Notes: generated by a model from the sequence alone, not told the origin. Shown: positions 19,168 through 28,272, numbered from the stretch's first letter. The stretch is DNA of 64,000 nt from Candidatus Faecicola pullistercoris (GCA_018714105.1 DVNW01000008.1:1-64000); one strand, 5' to 3'. Made by a program: numbers and translations.

Positions 19168-20197
19168 TTACGATTTGGACGAACTTTATAAACTCGCAGC
19201 GGAAACGGGGCAGCCTCGGTTCAGGGGCGAGCAGCTTTTCCGCGCCGCGCACGAAGGAAGAACGTGGGACGAAATAACCAACGTGCCTAAATCGCTTAAA
19301 GCCGAGCTTACAGCGCGCGGCTTTTGGGTAACGGGCGTAGAAATCGCCGATAAGCTAATATCCTCGGACGGGACCGTAAAGTATCTTTACCGCCTTGCCG
19401 ACGGCAACGTGATAGAAGGCGTGCTCATGAAATACAAGTACGGAAACACGCTTTGCGTTTCCACCCAGGTCGGTTGCAGAATGAATTGCGCTTTCTGCGC
19501 TTCGGGGCTTGACGGACTGGTGCGAAATCTTACTTCGGGCGAAATTCTGGGGCAGGTTGCCGCGGTAAACAGGGACGCGGGCGGCACTCTTGCGGCGCGG
19601 GCCGTTACCAACGTCGTACTTATGGGCAGCGGAGAACCCCTCGATAATTATCAGGAGGTAACCGCTTTTCTCAGACGCGTGAATCATCCGAAAGGTCTTA
19701 ACGTCAGCGAAAGAAACATTTCGCTGTCCACTTCGGGGCTGGCCGATAAAATATACCGCCTCGCCGACGACGGATTTAACGTAACTTTAACGGTATCCCT
19801 TCACGCGCCGGACGACAAGACGCGTCTGTCTATTATGCCGGTGAATAAAGCGTTCGATATAAAAACCGTACTCGACGCAGCGAGATACTATTTCGGTAAA
19901 ACGGGGCGGAGGGTGATTTTCGAATACGCTCTTATCAAAGGAGTCAACGACTCGCCCGAGCAGGCTGAACGGCTTGCCGCGCTGGCAAAGGGCTTTCCCT
20001 GCCATATCAATTTAATCCGTCTTAATTACGTCAGGGAAAGAGGTCTGAAAGCCGCCGATTCGGTAAAGGCGTTTGCCGCCGTTCTGGAAAGCGAAGGGGC
20101 GTCGGTAACCGTACGCAGGACTATGGGCGGCGATATCGAAGGAGCCTGCGGGCAACTCAGACGAAGGTATTTGAGCAATGAAAGCAAGAGTAATTAA
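19151..20197 (+). CDS. rlmN: 23S rRNA (adenine-2503-C2)-methyltransferase RlmN
   Basis: A 348-residue radical-SAM methyltransferase for A2503 of 23S rRNA. The [4Fe-4S] motif CRMNCAFCASG (CX3CX2C), the GSGEPLDNY motif and the C-terminal cysteine region GACGQLRR are present. In Bacillus, prpC and prkC follow; here rsgA follows directly with a 20-bp overlap. Confidence 0.95.
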   Translation: MDCLLNYDLDELYKLAAETGQPRFRGEQLFRAAHEGRTWDEITNVPKSLKAELTARGFWVTGVEIADKLISSDGTVKYLYRLADGNVIEGVLMKYKYGNTLCVSTQVGCRMNCAFCASGLDGLVRNLTSGEILGQVAAVNRDAGGTLAARAVTNVVLMGSGEPLDNYQEVTAFLRRVNHPKGLNVSERNISLSTSGLADKIYRLADDGFNVTLTVSLHAPDDKTRLSIMPVNKAFDIKTVLDAARYYFGKTGRRVIFEYALIKGVNDSPEQAERLAALAKGFPCHINLIRLNYVRERGLKAADSVKAFAAVLESEGASVTVRRTMGGDIEGACGQLRRRYLSNESKSN

Positions 20198-21038
20198 AGA
20201 GGCAGGCGGAAAGTTTTTCCTTCTGTGCGATGACGGACGCACGCTGACCTGTCATGCACGGGGGAGAATAAAAAGAGACGATATGATATTCGTAGGCGAT
20301 TTCGTCGAGGTATCCGAGGAAAAAAACGGGTTTGTGATAGACGGTATCTTGCCGAGAAAAAACAAACTTATCAGGCCTTACGTTGCAAACGTGGACGTTG
20401 TGGTTATACTTATCGCCTGCGAGCCCGAACCCGATTTCCTTCTCGTGGACAAACTGCTGGTAGACGCCGCCGCAAACGGTATAGAGTCCGTTATCGCGGT
20501 CAACAAATGCGATCTCGACGGAGGAGAGCTGTACGCGAAAACGCTGAAACAGTACGGAGCGCATTTCAGGGTGACGGCGCTTTCCGCCGTCGGCGGAGAG
20601 GGAATTGACGAATTGCGCGGGTTCGCCGACGGAAAACTTATAGCTTTTGCCGGTCAGTCCGCGGTAGGAAAAAGCTCTTTGATAAACGCGCTGGGGAATC
20701 TGGGGCTTCAAACAGGAGGCCTGTCCAAAGTAGGCCGCGGACGCCATACCACCAGACGCGCCGAAATTTTCGATGCGGGTACTTTTACGGTTGCCGATAC
20801 GTGCGGGTTTTCCATGCTCGAAACCGAAAAGGATTTCGACCCGATTACTTTAAAGGATTATTATCCCGAATTCGAAAATCTTGCTTCTCGATGCAGGTTC
20901 AGAGGCTGCACACACACCGACGAACCGGATTGTGAGGTAAAGCGAGAACTAGGCAAAAGCGTGGACGAGGCGAGATACGAAAGATATACCGAGCTTTACA
21001 AAAGCCTTAAAGATAAATGGAGGAAAAGATATGATTAA
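20178..21038 (+). CDS. rsgA: Small-subunit ribosome biogenesis GTPase RsgA
   Basis: A 286-residue circularly permuted GTPase maturing the 30S subunit. An N-terminal OB fold is followed by the G4 motif NKCDLD before the P-loop GQSAVGKSSLIN, then DTCG (G3). A C-terminal zinc-binding CX4CXHX5C set is visible in CRFRGCTHTDEPDC. It begins inside rlmN and ends overlapping rpe by 8 bp. Confidence 0.95.
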   Translation: MKARVIKEAGGKFFLLCDDGRTLTCHARGRIKRDDMIFVGDFVEVSEEKNGFVIDGILPRKNKLIRPYVANVDVVVILIACEPEPDFLLVDKLLVDAAANGIESVIAVNKCDLDGGELYAKTLKQYGAHFRVTALSAVGGEGIDELRGFADGKLIAFAGQSAVGKSSLINALGNLGLQTGGLSKVGRGRHTTRRAEIFDAGTFTVADTCGFSMLETEKDFDPITLKDYYPEFENLASRCRFRGCTHTDEPDCEVKRELGKSVDEARYERYTELYKSLKDKWRKRYD

Positions 21039-21672
21039 GGTAGCACCTTCGATACTGTCGGCGGATTTTGCGGCCATGGGACAGGCCGTGGAAAACCTTG
21101 AAAAATGGGGGGCGGATTACGTGCATTGCGACGTTATGGACGGCAGATTCGTGCCGAACATTACTTTCGGTATGCCCATGATAAAGGCGATACGCAAACA
21201 TACGAGTCTTCCGCTCGACGTCCATCTTATGATTGTCAACCCCGAAGATTATATAGAAAAATTTATCGACGCAGGGGCGGATATAATCACTTTCCACCCC
21301 GATTCCACAAATAAGACCGCCGAGTGCCTTGCAACCGTAAAAAACGCAGGCCTGAAATGCGGTCTGGTACTTAATCCCGACAAGCCTTTGTCGATGCTGA
21401 CCGATTATCTCGATATTGTCGACGAGGTGATTGTAATGGGAGTGTACGCAGGGTTCGGCGGCCAGAAATTCTTGCCTCAGACCCTTGATAAAATAAGTCA
21501 GCTTAAAAAACTCGCGAAAGGTAAAAACCTTTTAATAGAAATGGACGGCGGCGCTACGTGTGAAAACGCGCGCTCGATAGAGAATGCCGGCGCCGATATT
21601 CTTGTGGCGGGCTCGGCCGTTTTCGGTGCGGAAAATCCCGCAGAAGCGATAAGAATACTCGGCGGCAAGTAA
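21031..21672 (+). CDS. rpe: Ribulose-phosphate 3-epimerase
   Basis: A 213-residue TIM-barrel enzyme interconverting ribulose-5-phosphate and xylulose-5-phosphate in the pentose phosphate pathway. Metal and catalytic motifs are present: APSILSADF, DVMDGRFVPN, DVHLMI, GFGGQKF and EMDGGA. The start has GGAGG upstream. Its place after rsgA follows the Bacillus order. Confidence 0.95.
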   Translation: MIKVAPSILSADFAAMGQAVENLEKWGADYVHCDVMDGRFVPNITFGMPMIKAIRKHTSLPLDVHLMIVNPEDYIEKFIDAGADIITFHPDSTNKTAECLATVKNAGLKCGLVLNPDKPLSMLTDYLDIVDEVIVMGVYAGFGGQKFLPQTLDKISQLKKLAKGKNLLIEMDGGATCENARSIENAGADILVAGSAVFGAENPAEAIRILGGK

Positions 21673-21718
21673 CATGCCCGCTCTGCCCGGCATATTATGT
21701 GTGCGAGGAGAAACGAGT

Positions 21719-21826
21719 ATGAAAATTTGTTGTATCAATCCGCCCAAACCGATAAAATCCTTTCTCAGGCTTTTTGTGCGCAAAAACAAAAAACAGGCTA
21801 AACAGTCTGCCGCCGAGCGCGTATAG
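21719..21826 (+). CDS. spoVM: Candidate SpoVM-like small protein (35 residues, not in ORF track)
   Basis: A 35-codon ORF with a strong GAGGAG ribosome site eight bases before the ATG. It lies directly after rpe, where spoVM sits in Bacillus (rpe-thiN-spoVM-rpmB). The protein starts MKICCINPPKPIKSFLR. Aligned without gaps to Bacillus SpoVM as I recall it (MKFYTIKLPKFLGGIVR), M1, K2, I6, P9, K10 and R17 coincide, and P9 is the residue known to matter for sensing forespore membrane curvature. The rest is a basic tail. SpoVM is the amphipathic peptide that anchors the SpoIVA spore-coat base. A CATATTAT box at 21691 weakly resembles a sigma-E -10 element. The ORF itself is well supported and the SpoVM identity is likely but inferred. 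Confidence 0.65.
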   Translation: MKICCINPPKPIKSFLRLFVRKNKKQAKQSAAERV

Positions 21827-21938
21827 AATGCGTATCAACCGCCGGTAGAGCGTCAGAAAAGGATTTCGACTTAAAGTAGGTTTGCTTTTTGCGGCGTCTG
21901 GCTTAATTTTAAGATATAAAATTAATTCGGAGTCGTAT

Positions 21939-22622
21939 ATGAACGTTGTATTTTATCTTGCGGCCTTTCTCGTTTCCTATCTGATAGGCGGGTTAAACGC
22001 AAGTATACTGTATTCGAAATTCAAGCATACTGAAGATATAAGGACGCTCGGCAGTAAAAATGCAGGAACGACCAACGTTTTAAGAGTATTCGGTCGTTTG
22101 CCCGCGGCATTTACTCTGATATGGGATATCGCAAAGGCCGTTATAGCCGTTCTGGCCGCGCGGCTTATATTCCGCTCGGACGAAGCGGCTTGCGTATGGG
22201 CATGCCAAGGCGCGGCGTTCGGCGTGGTAGCGGGGCACTGCTTTCCCGTATATTTCGGATTCAGGGGCGGAAAGGGCGTAACTGCATATATGGGCGCGAT
22301 GCTCGTCATAAACCCGTATGCGGCGCTGTTGGGGCTAGCGCTCTTTATAGTGCTTGTGGCAATTACGAGGTACGTTTCGCTGGGTTCGGTAAGCGGTTGT
22401 TTAAGCTATCCCGTTTGGGTAGCCGTGCTCGGATACGCTTCGGTTTACGGAAGCCATATCCCGCTTAATATCGCATTGGCGTTATTACCCGCGTTGCTGA
22501 TAGCAATTCAGCACAGGGGCAACATAAAAAGATTACTTACGGGAACGGAGCGGAAACTATCCTTTTCCAAGCGTCCGCCCGAACAGGAAAAGAAAGAGGA
22601 AAACACTGAAAATGGAAGATAA
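21939..22622 (+). CDS. plsY: Glycerol-3-phosphate acyltransferase PlsY
   Basis: A 227-residue integral membrane enzyme using acyl-phosphate to acylate glycerol-3-phosphate, the first step of phospholipid synthesis. The motifs GSKNAGTTNVLR, GGKGVTAYMG and HRGNIKRLLTGTE are the three conserved PlsY loops, separated by hydrophobic spans. The ATG at 21939 follows CGGAG; the track's 21882 start adds an unsupported tail. The charged C terminus (PPEQEKKEE) is slightly long. It overlaps gpsA, which makes its substrate. Confidence 0.92.
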   Translation: MNVVFYLAAFLVSYLIGGLNASILYSKFKHTEDIRTLGSKNAGTTNVLRVFGRLPAAFTLIWDIAKAVIAVLAARLIFRSDEAACVWACQGAAFGVVAGHCFPVYFGFRGGKGVTAYMGAMLVINPYAALLGLALFIVLVAITRYVSLGSVSGCLSYPVWVAVLGYASVYGSHIPLNIALALLPALLIAIQHRGNIKRLLTGTERKLSFSKRPPEQEKKEENTENGR

Positions 22623-23625
22623 AATCCGAATATTCATATTGGGCGCGGGGTTCGGAACGGCGCTTGCGGTAATGCTTGCCGGCGAAGGTCACGACGTAAC
22701 GTTGTGGACCAGAAACGAAGCCGACGCAGAGCGTATTTTCAAAACTCGCACGAACAGCAAACTGCTTAAAGGGGTAATGCTTCCCGAAAGCGTAAAAGTC
22801 ACAAGTCTGACCGAAGGGGCGGGAGAGGCCGACGTAGTATTGATAGCCGTGCCTTCGTCGGCCGTGGAAAGCACGGCGGCTATGCTTTCGGACAAGCTCG
22901 CGCCTTCCGCGATAATAGTAAACGTGGCGAAAGGTTTTGCCGACGACAAGCTGACCACATTGTCGGAAATAATCAAAAAGCACTGCAAAAATTCCGTGGT
23001 TACCCTGTCGGGTCCGTCCCACGCCGAAGAACTTGCAAGGGGCAAGGAAACGGCCGTGGTAGCTTCTTCGGAGGATATGGGAAGCGCGGAATATATTCAG
23101 AAGATTTTTTCCAACGCATATTTCAGAATATATACCAATCCCGACCTTAAAGGCGTGGAAATAGGCGGAGCCGTCAAAAACATAGTGGCGATAGCCGCCG
23201 GAATAGGCGACGGAATGGGGCTTGGGGACAATGCGAAAGCCGCACTGATAACAAGAGGGCTTAACGAGATAGCCATGCTCGGGGTAAGTCTGGGGGCAAA
23301 CAAATATACCTTTGCGGGGCTTAGCTGTCTGGGCGATCTGATAGTGACGGCAAACAGCGTGCACAGCAGAAATTATCAGGCCGGATTAAGGCTGGGGAAA
23401 GGCGAAACTCCCGACGAGGCTGTCAAAAATATCGGTATGACTGTCGAGGGTGCACTCGCGGCAAAGCGAATTCACGATTATACGGGGGAGGGCAAACCCG
23501 CCATGCCCGTCTGCGAACAGATATACGCCGTATTATACGAGGGGAAAAATCCTGCCGACGCGGTCAAGGCCCTGATGTCCCGTCCAAAAAAACAGGAACA
23601 CGAAAGCTTGTGGCTGGACTACTGA
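22612..23625 (+). CDS. gpsA: Glycerol-3-phosphate dehydrogenase [NAD(P)+]
   Basis: A 337-residue enzyme reducing dihydroxyacetone phosphate to sn-glycerol-3-phosphate for phospholipids. Family blocks seen include SGPSHAEELARG, AVKNIVAIAAGIGDGMG, the GDLIVTANSVHSRN region and EGALAAKRIH. The dinucleotide loop reads GAGFGTALA, one residue shorter than the usual GAG-x-W-GTALA. The gene is translationally coupled to plsY. A terminator follows, so this is the last gene of the long operon. Confidence 0.93.
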   Translation: MEDKIRIFILGAGFGTALAVMLAGEGHDVTLWTRNEADAERIFKTRTNSKLLKGVMLPESVKVTSLTEGAGEADVVLIAVPSSAVESTAAMLSDKLAPSAIIVNVAKGFADDKLTTLSEIIKKHCKNSVVTLSGPSHAEELARGKETAVVASSEDMGSAEYIQKIFSNAYFRIYTNPDLKGVEIGGAVKNIVAIAAGIGDGMGLGDNAKAALITRGLNEIAMLGVSLGANKYTFAGLSCLGDLIVTANSVHSRNYQAGLRLGKGETPDEAVKNIGMTVEGALAAKRIHDYTGEGKPAMPVCEQIYAVLYEGKNPADAVKALMSRPKKQEHESLWLDY

Positions 23626-23638
23626 GCGACATAAAACA

Positions 23639-23661
23639 AAAAAGGGCCTTTGGCCCTTTTT
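23639..23661 (+). terminator. Terminator after gpsA
   Basis: AAAAAGGGCC-ttt-GGCCCTTTTT, a perfect hairpin with a T run, 14 bp after the gpsA stop. Confidence 0.88.
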
Positions 23662-23675
23662 AAATTTAAAAAAAT

Positions 23676-23695
23676 AAGGGCCCGAAAGCCCTTTT
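23676..23695 (-). terminator. Terminator after rpmB
   Basis: AAGGGC-ccgaaa-GCCCTT; read on the minus strand the hairpin is followed by a T-rich stretch, just after the rpmB stop. Confidence 0.75.
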
Positions 23696-23706
23696 CGTTT
23701 ATACGG

Positions 23707-23898
23707 TTAAGCCCTTTCGACTTTGCCGCTGCGCAGGCATCTGGTGCAAACGTATTCGCTTGCTATCGAGCCGTCTTTTTTTACAACTTTAACTTTTTGT
23801 ACGTTAACGCCCCAAGCCCTTCTGGTTTTACGATGACTGTGGCTGACCTGGTTACCGCTCATCTGGCTTTTGGCACATACGCTGCATACTCTCGACAT
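23707..23898 (-). CDS. rpmB: 50S ribosomal protein L28
   Basis: A 63-residue L28 with MSRVCSVCAKSQMSGNQVSHSH and a second CTRCL pair, i.e. the zinc-binding C+ form with two CxxC motifs. An AAGGAGG site precedes the ATG on the minus strand and a promoter lies 34 bp upstream. Divergence from yloU matches Bacillus. Confidence 0.95.
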   Translation of the reverse strand: MSRVCSVCAKSQMSGNQVSHSHRKTRRAWGVNVQKVKVVKKDGSIASEYVCTRCLRSGKVERA

Positions 23899-23931
23899 AT
23901 TTAACCTCCTTGGTTAGTCATAACGACTGAT

Positions 23932-23960
23932 ATTCTATCACTAAAATTAAAAAAATGCAA
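23932..23960 (-). promoter_or_regulatory. Promoter of rpmB
   Basis: On the minus strand: TTGCAT, 17-bp spacer, TAGAAT. Confidence 0.7.
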
Positions 23961-24060
23961 CTAAATATAAGATATTTGTTGCGTTTACTTGCAAAAATGT
24001 TGTATTTATTGTAAAATAACTGCGTACTGTTAAGTATAATCATCGGGTTTGAGGCAGTTT

Positions 24061-24411
24061 ATGGCACTTAATACTACAAATAAATACGGGCGCATCACCA
24101 TCTCGGACGAGGCCGTCGCAATGATAGCGAGTCAGGCCGCAGGTGATTGTTACGGAGTCGTCGAGCTTGTTTCCAGACGCCTTTCCGATAATATTTCGCG
24201 CCTGTTTAACCGCCAGATTTACGGCAAAGGTATTAAGGTTTTAACTGCCGAAAATATCATTTACATTGATATTTTCGTTGTTCTTAAACTGGGTGTTTCC
24301 GTTGAAGCGGTTAAGGAGTCCCTTATCAGTACCGTAAAATACACCGTCGAACGCTTTACCGGTATGCGCGTAAAGGAAATCAAGGTGAACGTGGTAGGAC
24401 TCCGCGTCTGA
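24061..24411 (+). CDS. yloU: Asp23/Gls24 family envelope stress response protein (YloU)
   Basis: A 116-residue Asp23/Gls24 (DUF322) protein. The core GRITISDEAVAMIASQAA and the conserved IYIDIFVVLKLGVSVEAV strand are visible. Its role is not settled; it is linked to envelope stress and lies before fakA in many Firmicutes. The ATG at 24061 follows TTGAGG; the track start at 24049 overlaps that site. A TATAAT at 24035-24040 may be its -10 box, but I find no good -35. It ends 27 bp before fakA. Confidence 0.88.
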   Translation: MALNTTNKYGRITISDEAVAMIASQAAGDCYGVVELVSRRLSDNISRLFNRQIYGKGIKVLTAENIIYIDIFVVLKLGVSVEAVKESLISTVKYTVERFTGMRVKEIKVNVVGLRV

Positions 24412-24438
24412 GTTTTGTAATTATTGGAGAATAAATAT

Positions 24439-26097
24439 ATGTTGAAAATAGACGGAGAATTGTTCGCCCGTATGGTACGCGGCGGCGCAAAACTCCTTGA
24501 AGTCAATAAAAATATGGTAAATATGCTGAACGTATTTCCCGTTCCCGACGGAGATACGGGCACGAATATGTTGCTTACCGTTTCCACTGCCGCAAAAGAA
24601 GTCGAATCTCTCGACACCGACGATATTTCCGAACTTGCTTCCGCCTTTTCAAAGGGCGCGCTTAAAGGAGCCAGGGGAAATTCAGGCGTTATTCTTTCGC
24701 AGATTTTCAAAGGATTTTCCGTGGCCGCAGAAAACAAAGAGGCACTCGAAGTTGAGGATCTCGCGCATGCGTTTGTCAAAGGGACGGAGATTGCTTACAG
24801 TGCGGTTACCCGCCCCAAAGAAGGCACTATTCTTACCGTTATGCGGATTATGGCGGAAAGGGCGGCGCAGCTGACTTCCAAAAAGCGCAAAGCCCCCGAT
24901 ATAGAAGGGTTTTTCGACGAGGTACTGAAAGCGGGCGAAGAGATACTTGCCAAAACGCCCGACATGCTTCCCGTTCTGAAAAAGGCGGGCGTAGTGGACG
25001 CCGGCGGCAAGGGGCTGCTGTTTATATTCAGGGGTTTTTACGAAATAATTCTCGGAAACGAGATTCCCGACGCGCCTCAAAGTGCGGAAGAGGCCGCTCA
25101 CGACGACGACCCCTTTACCGCCTTTACCGACGCGGACGATCATGAGGATATACACTTCGGATATTGTACCGAATATTTTATAACCAACCTGCTTGCCAAA
25201 ATTACCACGGCGGATATAGACAGATTAAGGGATTATCTTTCCACGATAGGCGATTGCGTGCTGGTTATAGGCGATTTGCAGCTGGTAAAGGTGCACGTCC
25301 ATACCAACAAACCAGACAAGGCGCTTAACGCCGCTCTTAAGCTCGGCGAAATAGACAGGGTTAAAATCGAGAATATGCTCGAACAAAACCGTCAGATACT
25401 CGCAAGGCGCGCCGAACAGGAAAAGGCCAAGGAGCCGCCCAAACCCTTAGGTATGATTTCCATCTGTTCCGGAGAAGGCATGGAAAACATATTCAAAGAC
25501 CTGATGGTTGACGTTGTGGTCGAAGGCGGTCAGACCATGAATCCCAGCGTGGACGATATCCTCACGGCAGTAAACGAGGTCAATGCCGACAGCGTAATCG
25601 TACTTCCCAACAATAAAAACATTATTCTAGCCGCAGAACAGGCCAAGGATCTTGCGAACAAGAAAGTGGTGGTTATACCTACGGTGAACTGTCCGCAGGG
25701 TATAGGAGCGGCTCTTGCTTTCAATCCCGAAGCCGACGCGGACGCCAACGCTTCCGCCATGGCCGCCGCGATAGACCGTATCAGATGCGGGCAGGTTACC
25801 CATGCGGTGCGTGCTACGAGAATAAACGGTTTTTCGCTTAAAGAGGGCGATATTATCGGGCTTGACGACAAAAAGGTCATAGCCAAAGGCGACGACAAGG
25901 GCGAAGTCGTTAAAAAGACGGTTGAAAAACTTATTACCGACGACGTCGAAGTGGTTACCTTGTATTACGGAGAGGGCGTAGAAGAAGAGGAAGCCCTTAA
26001 AGTGGTGGAAGAACTTACCGAGCAGTTCCCCGACGTGGACGTTATGGCTTACGAAGGCGGTCAGCCTCATTACTATTATCTGATTTCGCTGGAATAA
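24439..26097 (+). CDS. fakA: Fatty acid kinase catalytic subunit FakA (YloV, DAK domain)
   Basis: A 552-residue DAK-type kinase that phosphorylates fatty acids held by a FakB carrier. The N-terminal DhaL-like ATP-binding domain has NVFPVPDGDTGTNM and GARGNSGVILSQIF, and the C-terminal domain ends GGQPHYYYLISLE. I choose the ATG at 24439 because TTGGAG, which the track translates from 24424, is its ribosome site. It abuts recG with no gap. No fakB is seen in the window. Confidence 0.92.
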   Translation: MLKIDGELFARMVRGGAKLLEVNKNMVNMLNVFPVPDGDTGTNMLLTVSTAAKEVESLDTDDISELASAFSKGALKGARGNSGVILSQIFKGFSVAAENKEALEVEDLAHAFVKGTEIAYSAVTRPKEGTILTVMRIMAERAAQLTSKKRKAPDIEGFFDEVLKAGEEILAKTPDMLPVLKKAGVVDAGGKGLLFIFRGFYEIILGNEIPDAPQSAEEAAHDDDPFTAFTDADDHEDIHFGYCTEYFITNLLAKITTADIDRLRDYLSTIGDCVLVIGDLQLVKVHVHTNKPDKALNAALKLGEIDRVKIENMLEQNRQILARRAEQEKAKEPPKPLGMISICSGEGMENIFKDLMVDVVVEGGQTMNPSVDDILTAVNEVNADSVIVLPNNKNIILAAEQAKDLANKKVVVIPTVNCPQGIGAALAFNPEADADANASAMAAAIDRIRCGQVTHAVRATRINGFSLKEGDIIGLDDKKVIAKGDDKGEVVKKTVEKLITDDVEVVTLYYGEGVEEEEALKVVEELTEQFPDVDVMAYEGGQPHYYYLISLE

Positions 26098-28134
26098 ATG
26101 CAGCTGAAAGAAGTTAAGGGCGTAGGAAAGGTCGCCATTGAAAAACTGAAAAAACTCGGCATAAACGACGTTAAGGATCTGGTCGGTTATCTGCCGGGAA
26201 ATTATGTGGATTTATCATCGCCCGTGGCTCTGCGCGACGCAGAGGACGGGCAGTTTGTTTTAGTGGCCGTAAAAGTCAATAAGGTCGGCGGCGAGTTCCG
26301 CAAAAGCAAAAGTCTTTCCTTTTTCAAACTGAAAGGCGAGTGCGCGATAGGCGCGAAGAGCAACCGCAGCGACATATTCGACGCAATCTGGTTTAACCAA
26401 CCCTATCTCAGAAAAGGGCTCAGGGAGGGGACGACTTACTTTTTCTGGGGCAAGATTAAATGCAAAGGTTCGGTTAAAGAAATGGTCAATCCCGCCTTCG
26501 AAGAGGCCGGTAAGCCCAGAAATCTCTGCGGTATAATTCCCGTTTACAAGACGAAAGGCCTTTTTGCGCAAAGTCTGTTCAGAAACATGGTAAAAGAGGC
26601 TTTAAGCGGTTTTAGTCCCGCCTCGGTAATATCCGAGAGGATTGCCGCAGGGTTCGGACTTGACGAGCTCGGCAAGTCCTATCTTACCGCGCATGCGCCT
26701 CAAAGCATAGACGAGGGGCTTGCCGCGCAAAAGCGTATACTTACAGAAGACACGGTAAACTCCGTAATAGCGTACAGGCTTTTGGTAAAGAGCTGCGCAA
26801 AATCTCGCGAGTACGCATATTCGGACGACAGGACCGAGGTTTACGCCTTTCTGAAATCGCTGCCGTTCAGGCTTACGCCCAGTCAGGAGAGAGCGACAGA
26901 GGATATATTCCGCGACCTCTGTTCGGACAGCGGGTATATGAACAGGATACTTTCGGGCGACGTCGGAAGCGGCAAAACCGTCGTGGCTTTCGCGGCAATG
27001 TACTATGCCGTTATATCGGGGTATCAGACCGCCCTGATGGCCCCGACCGAAATACTTGCCAGACAGCATTATCTGAACGCGTTGAAATTTTTTAAGGACT
27101 ACGGGCTGAAAACGGTATTTCTGGCCTCGTCGCTTTCGGCCGCCGAGCGGCGCGCGGCATTAAGTTCAGTGGCGTCGGGCGAAGCAGATATCGTAATAGG
27201 CACGCACAGCATTATTCAGAAAGACGTGGTTTTCAAAAACCTGGCTCTTGCCGTCATAGACGAACAGCACAAATTCGGAGTCAATCAGAAAAGTCTGCTC
27301 GAACAGATGTCTGTTTCGGCAGACACTCTGACTCTCAGCGCGACGCCTATTCCGCGCGCTATGGCGTTGATACTTTACGATAACCTTAAAGTATCCCATA
27401 TCGAAAAAAGAGAAGATACCGTGCCCGTAAGTACTTTTGTGCTCAGCGACGATAAACTGCCCGGACTTTACCGCTTTATCGGCGAGGAATGCGACAAAGG
27501 CGGCAAGGCGTTTATAGTGTGTCCGCGTATCGTGGACGGAGAGGGTATGGATTTGTATTCTGCCGAACAGCTTTACAAAGAATTATCGTCGGGCGTGTTC
27601 CGCAATAGGAAAACGGCATTGCTGCACGGCGGTCTTTCCAAGCAGGAAAAGGAAAGCGTGATGGCCGGTTTTGCGGGCGGAGATACTCAAATTCTGATTT
27701 GCACCACCGTGGTGGAGGTAGGCATAGACGTCCCCGACGCCACGGTTATGGCGGTACTCAACAGCGAAAGAATGGGGCTTGCCTCGCTGCATCAGCTAAG
27801 AGGCAGAATAGGACGGGGAAGCAAGCCCGGATATTGTTTTCTGCACGTCGCTTCAGAGAAGGCGCAAGAGCGCGTGAAAATTATGGAAAACTACTCCGAC
27901 GGGCTGAAAATCGCCGAACTCGATTTCGATTTGCGCGGCGGCGGAGATTTTTTGGGAACGAGGCAGACGGGCGAGACTCTTACGGCGGGCGCCGTAAGGC
28001 TTTCGGCGGATATAATCAAAAGAGCGGGCGAAATTGCCGACAGCGTCATGCAGGACGGGGAATATCTTGAAAACCTGTCGGCACTCAATCTTACCCTGTA
28101 CTACGAAAAGCTGAAAGACGTAAGCGTTAACTAG
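26098..28134 (+). CDS. recG: ATP-dependent DNA helicase RecG
   Basis: A 678-residue branch-migration helicase rescuing stalled forks. An N-terminal wedge/OB domain starts VKGVGKVAIEKLKKLGI. Helicase motifs follow: LSGDVGSGKTVVA (Walker A), DEQHKFGV, LSATPIPRAMAL, VVEVGIDVPDATVM, LHQLRGRIGRG. Its ATG directly follows the fakA stop codon, implying translational coupling. No terminator is obvious after it. Confidence 0.95.
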   Translation: MQLKEVKGVGKVAIEKLKKLGINDVKDLVGYLPGNYVDLSSPVALRDAEDGQFVLVAVKVNKVGGEFRKSKSLSFFKLKGECAIGAKSNRSDIFDAIWFNQPYLRKGLREGTTYFFWGKIKCKGSVKEMVNPAFEEAGKPRNLCGIIPVYKTKGLFAQSLFRNMVKEALSGFSPASVISERIAAGFGLDELGKSYLTAHAPQSIDEGLAAQKRILTEDTVNSVIAYRLLVKSCAKSREYAYSDDRTEVYAFLKSLPFRLTPSQERATEDIFRDLCSDSGYMNRILSGDVGSGKTVVAFAAMYYAVISGYQTALMAPTEILARQHYLNALKFFKDYGLKTVFLASSLSAAERRAALSSVASGEADIVIGTHSIIQKDVVFKNLALAVIDEQHKFGVNQKSLLEQMSVSADTLTLSATPIPRAMALILYDNLKVSHIEKREDTVPVSTFVLSDDKLPGLYRFIGEECDKGGKAFIVCPRIVDGEGMDLYSAEQLYKELSSGVFRNRKTALLHGGLSKQEKESVMAGFAGGDTQILICTTVVEVGIDVPDATVMAVLNSERMGLASLHQLRGRIGRGSKPGYCFLHVASEKAQERVKIMENYSDGLKIAELDFDLRGGGDFLGTRQTGETLTAGAVRLSADIIKRAGEIADSVMQDGEYLENLSALNLTLYYEKLKDVSVN

Positions 28135-28227
28135 TGTAAACATTGCAAAATATGCCGCATATTATATTTATACCGCGGGAGCAAGGCGTTAATTTAACTT
28201 CAAATTTTAAAAACCTGTTAAAATCTC

Positions 28228-28256
28228 TTGCATTTTTATTAAAACTTTGCTATATT
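28228..28256 (+). promoter_or_regulatory. Promoter of the tRNA cluster
   Basis: TTGCAT, 17-bp spacer, TATATT, 16 bp before the first tRNA. Confidence 0.7.
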
Positions 28257-28272
28257 AAATAAGCTGGTTTTC

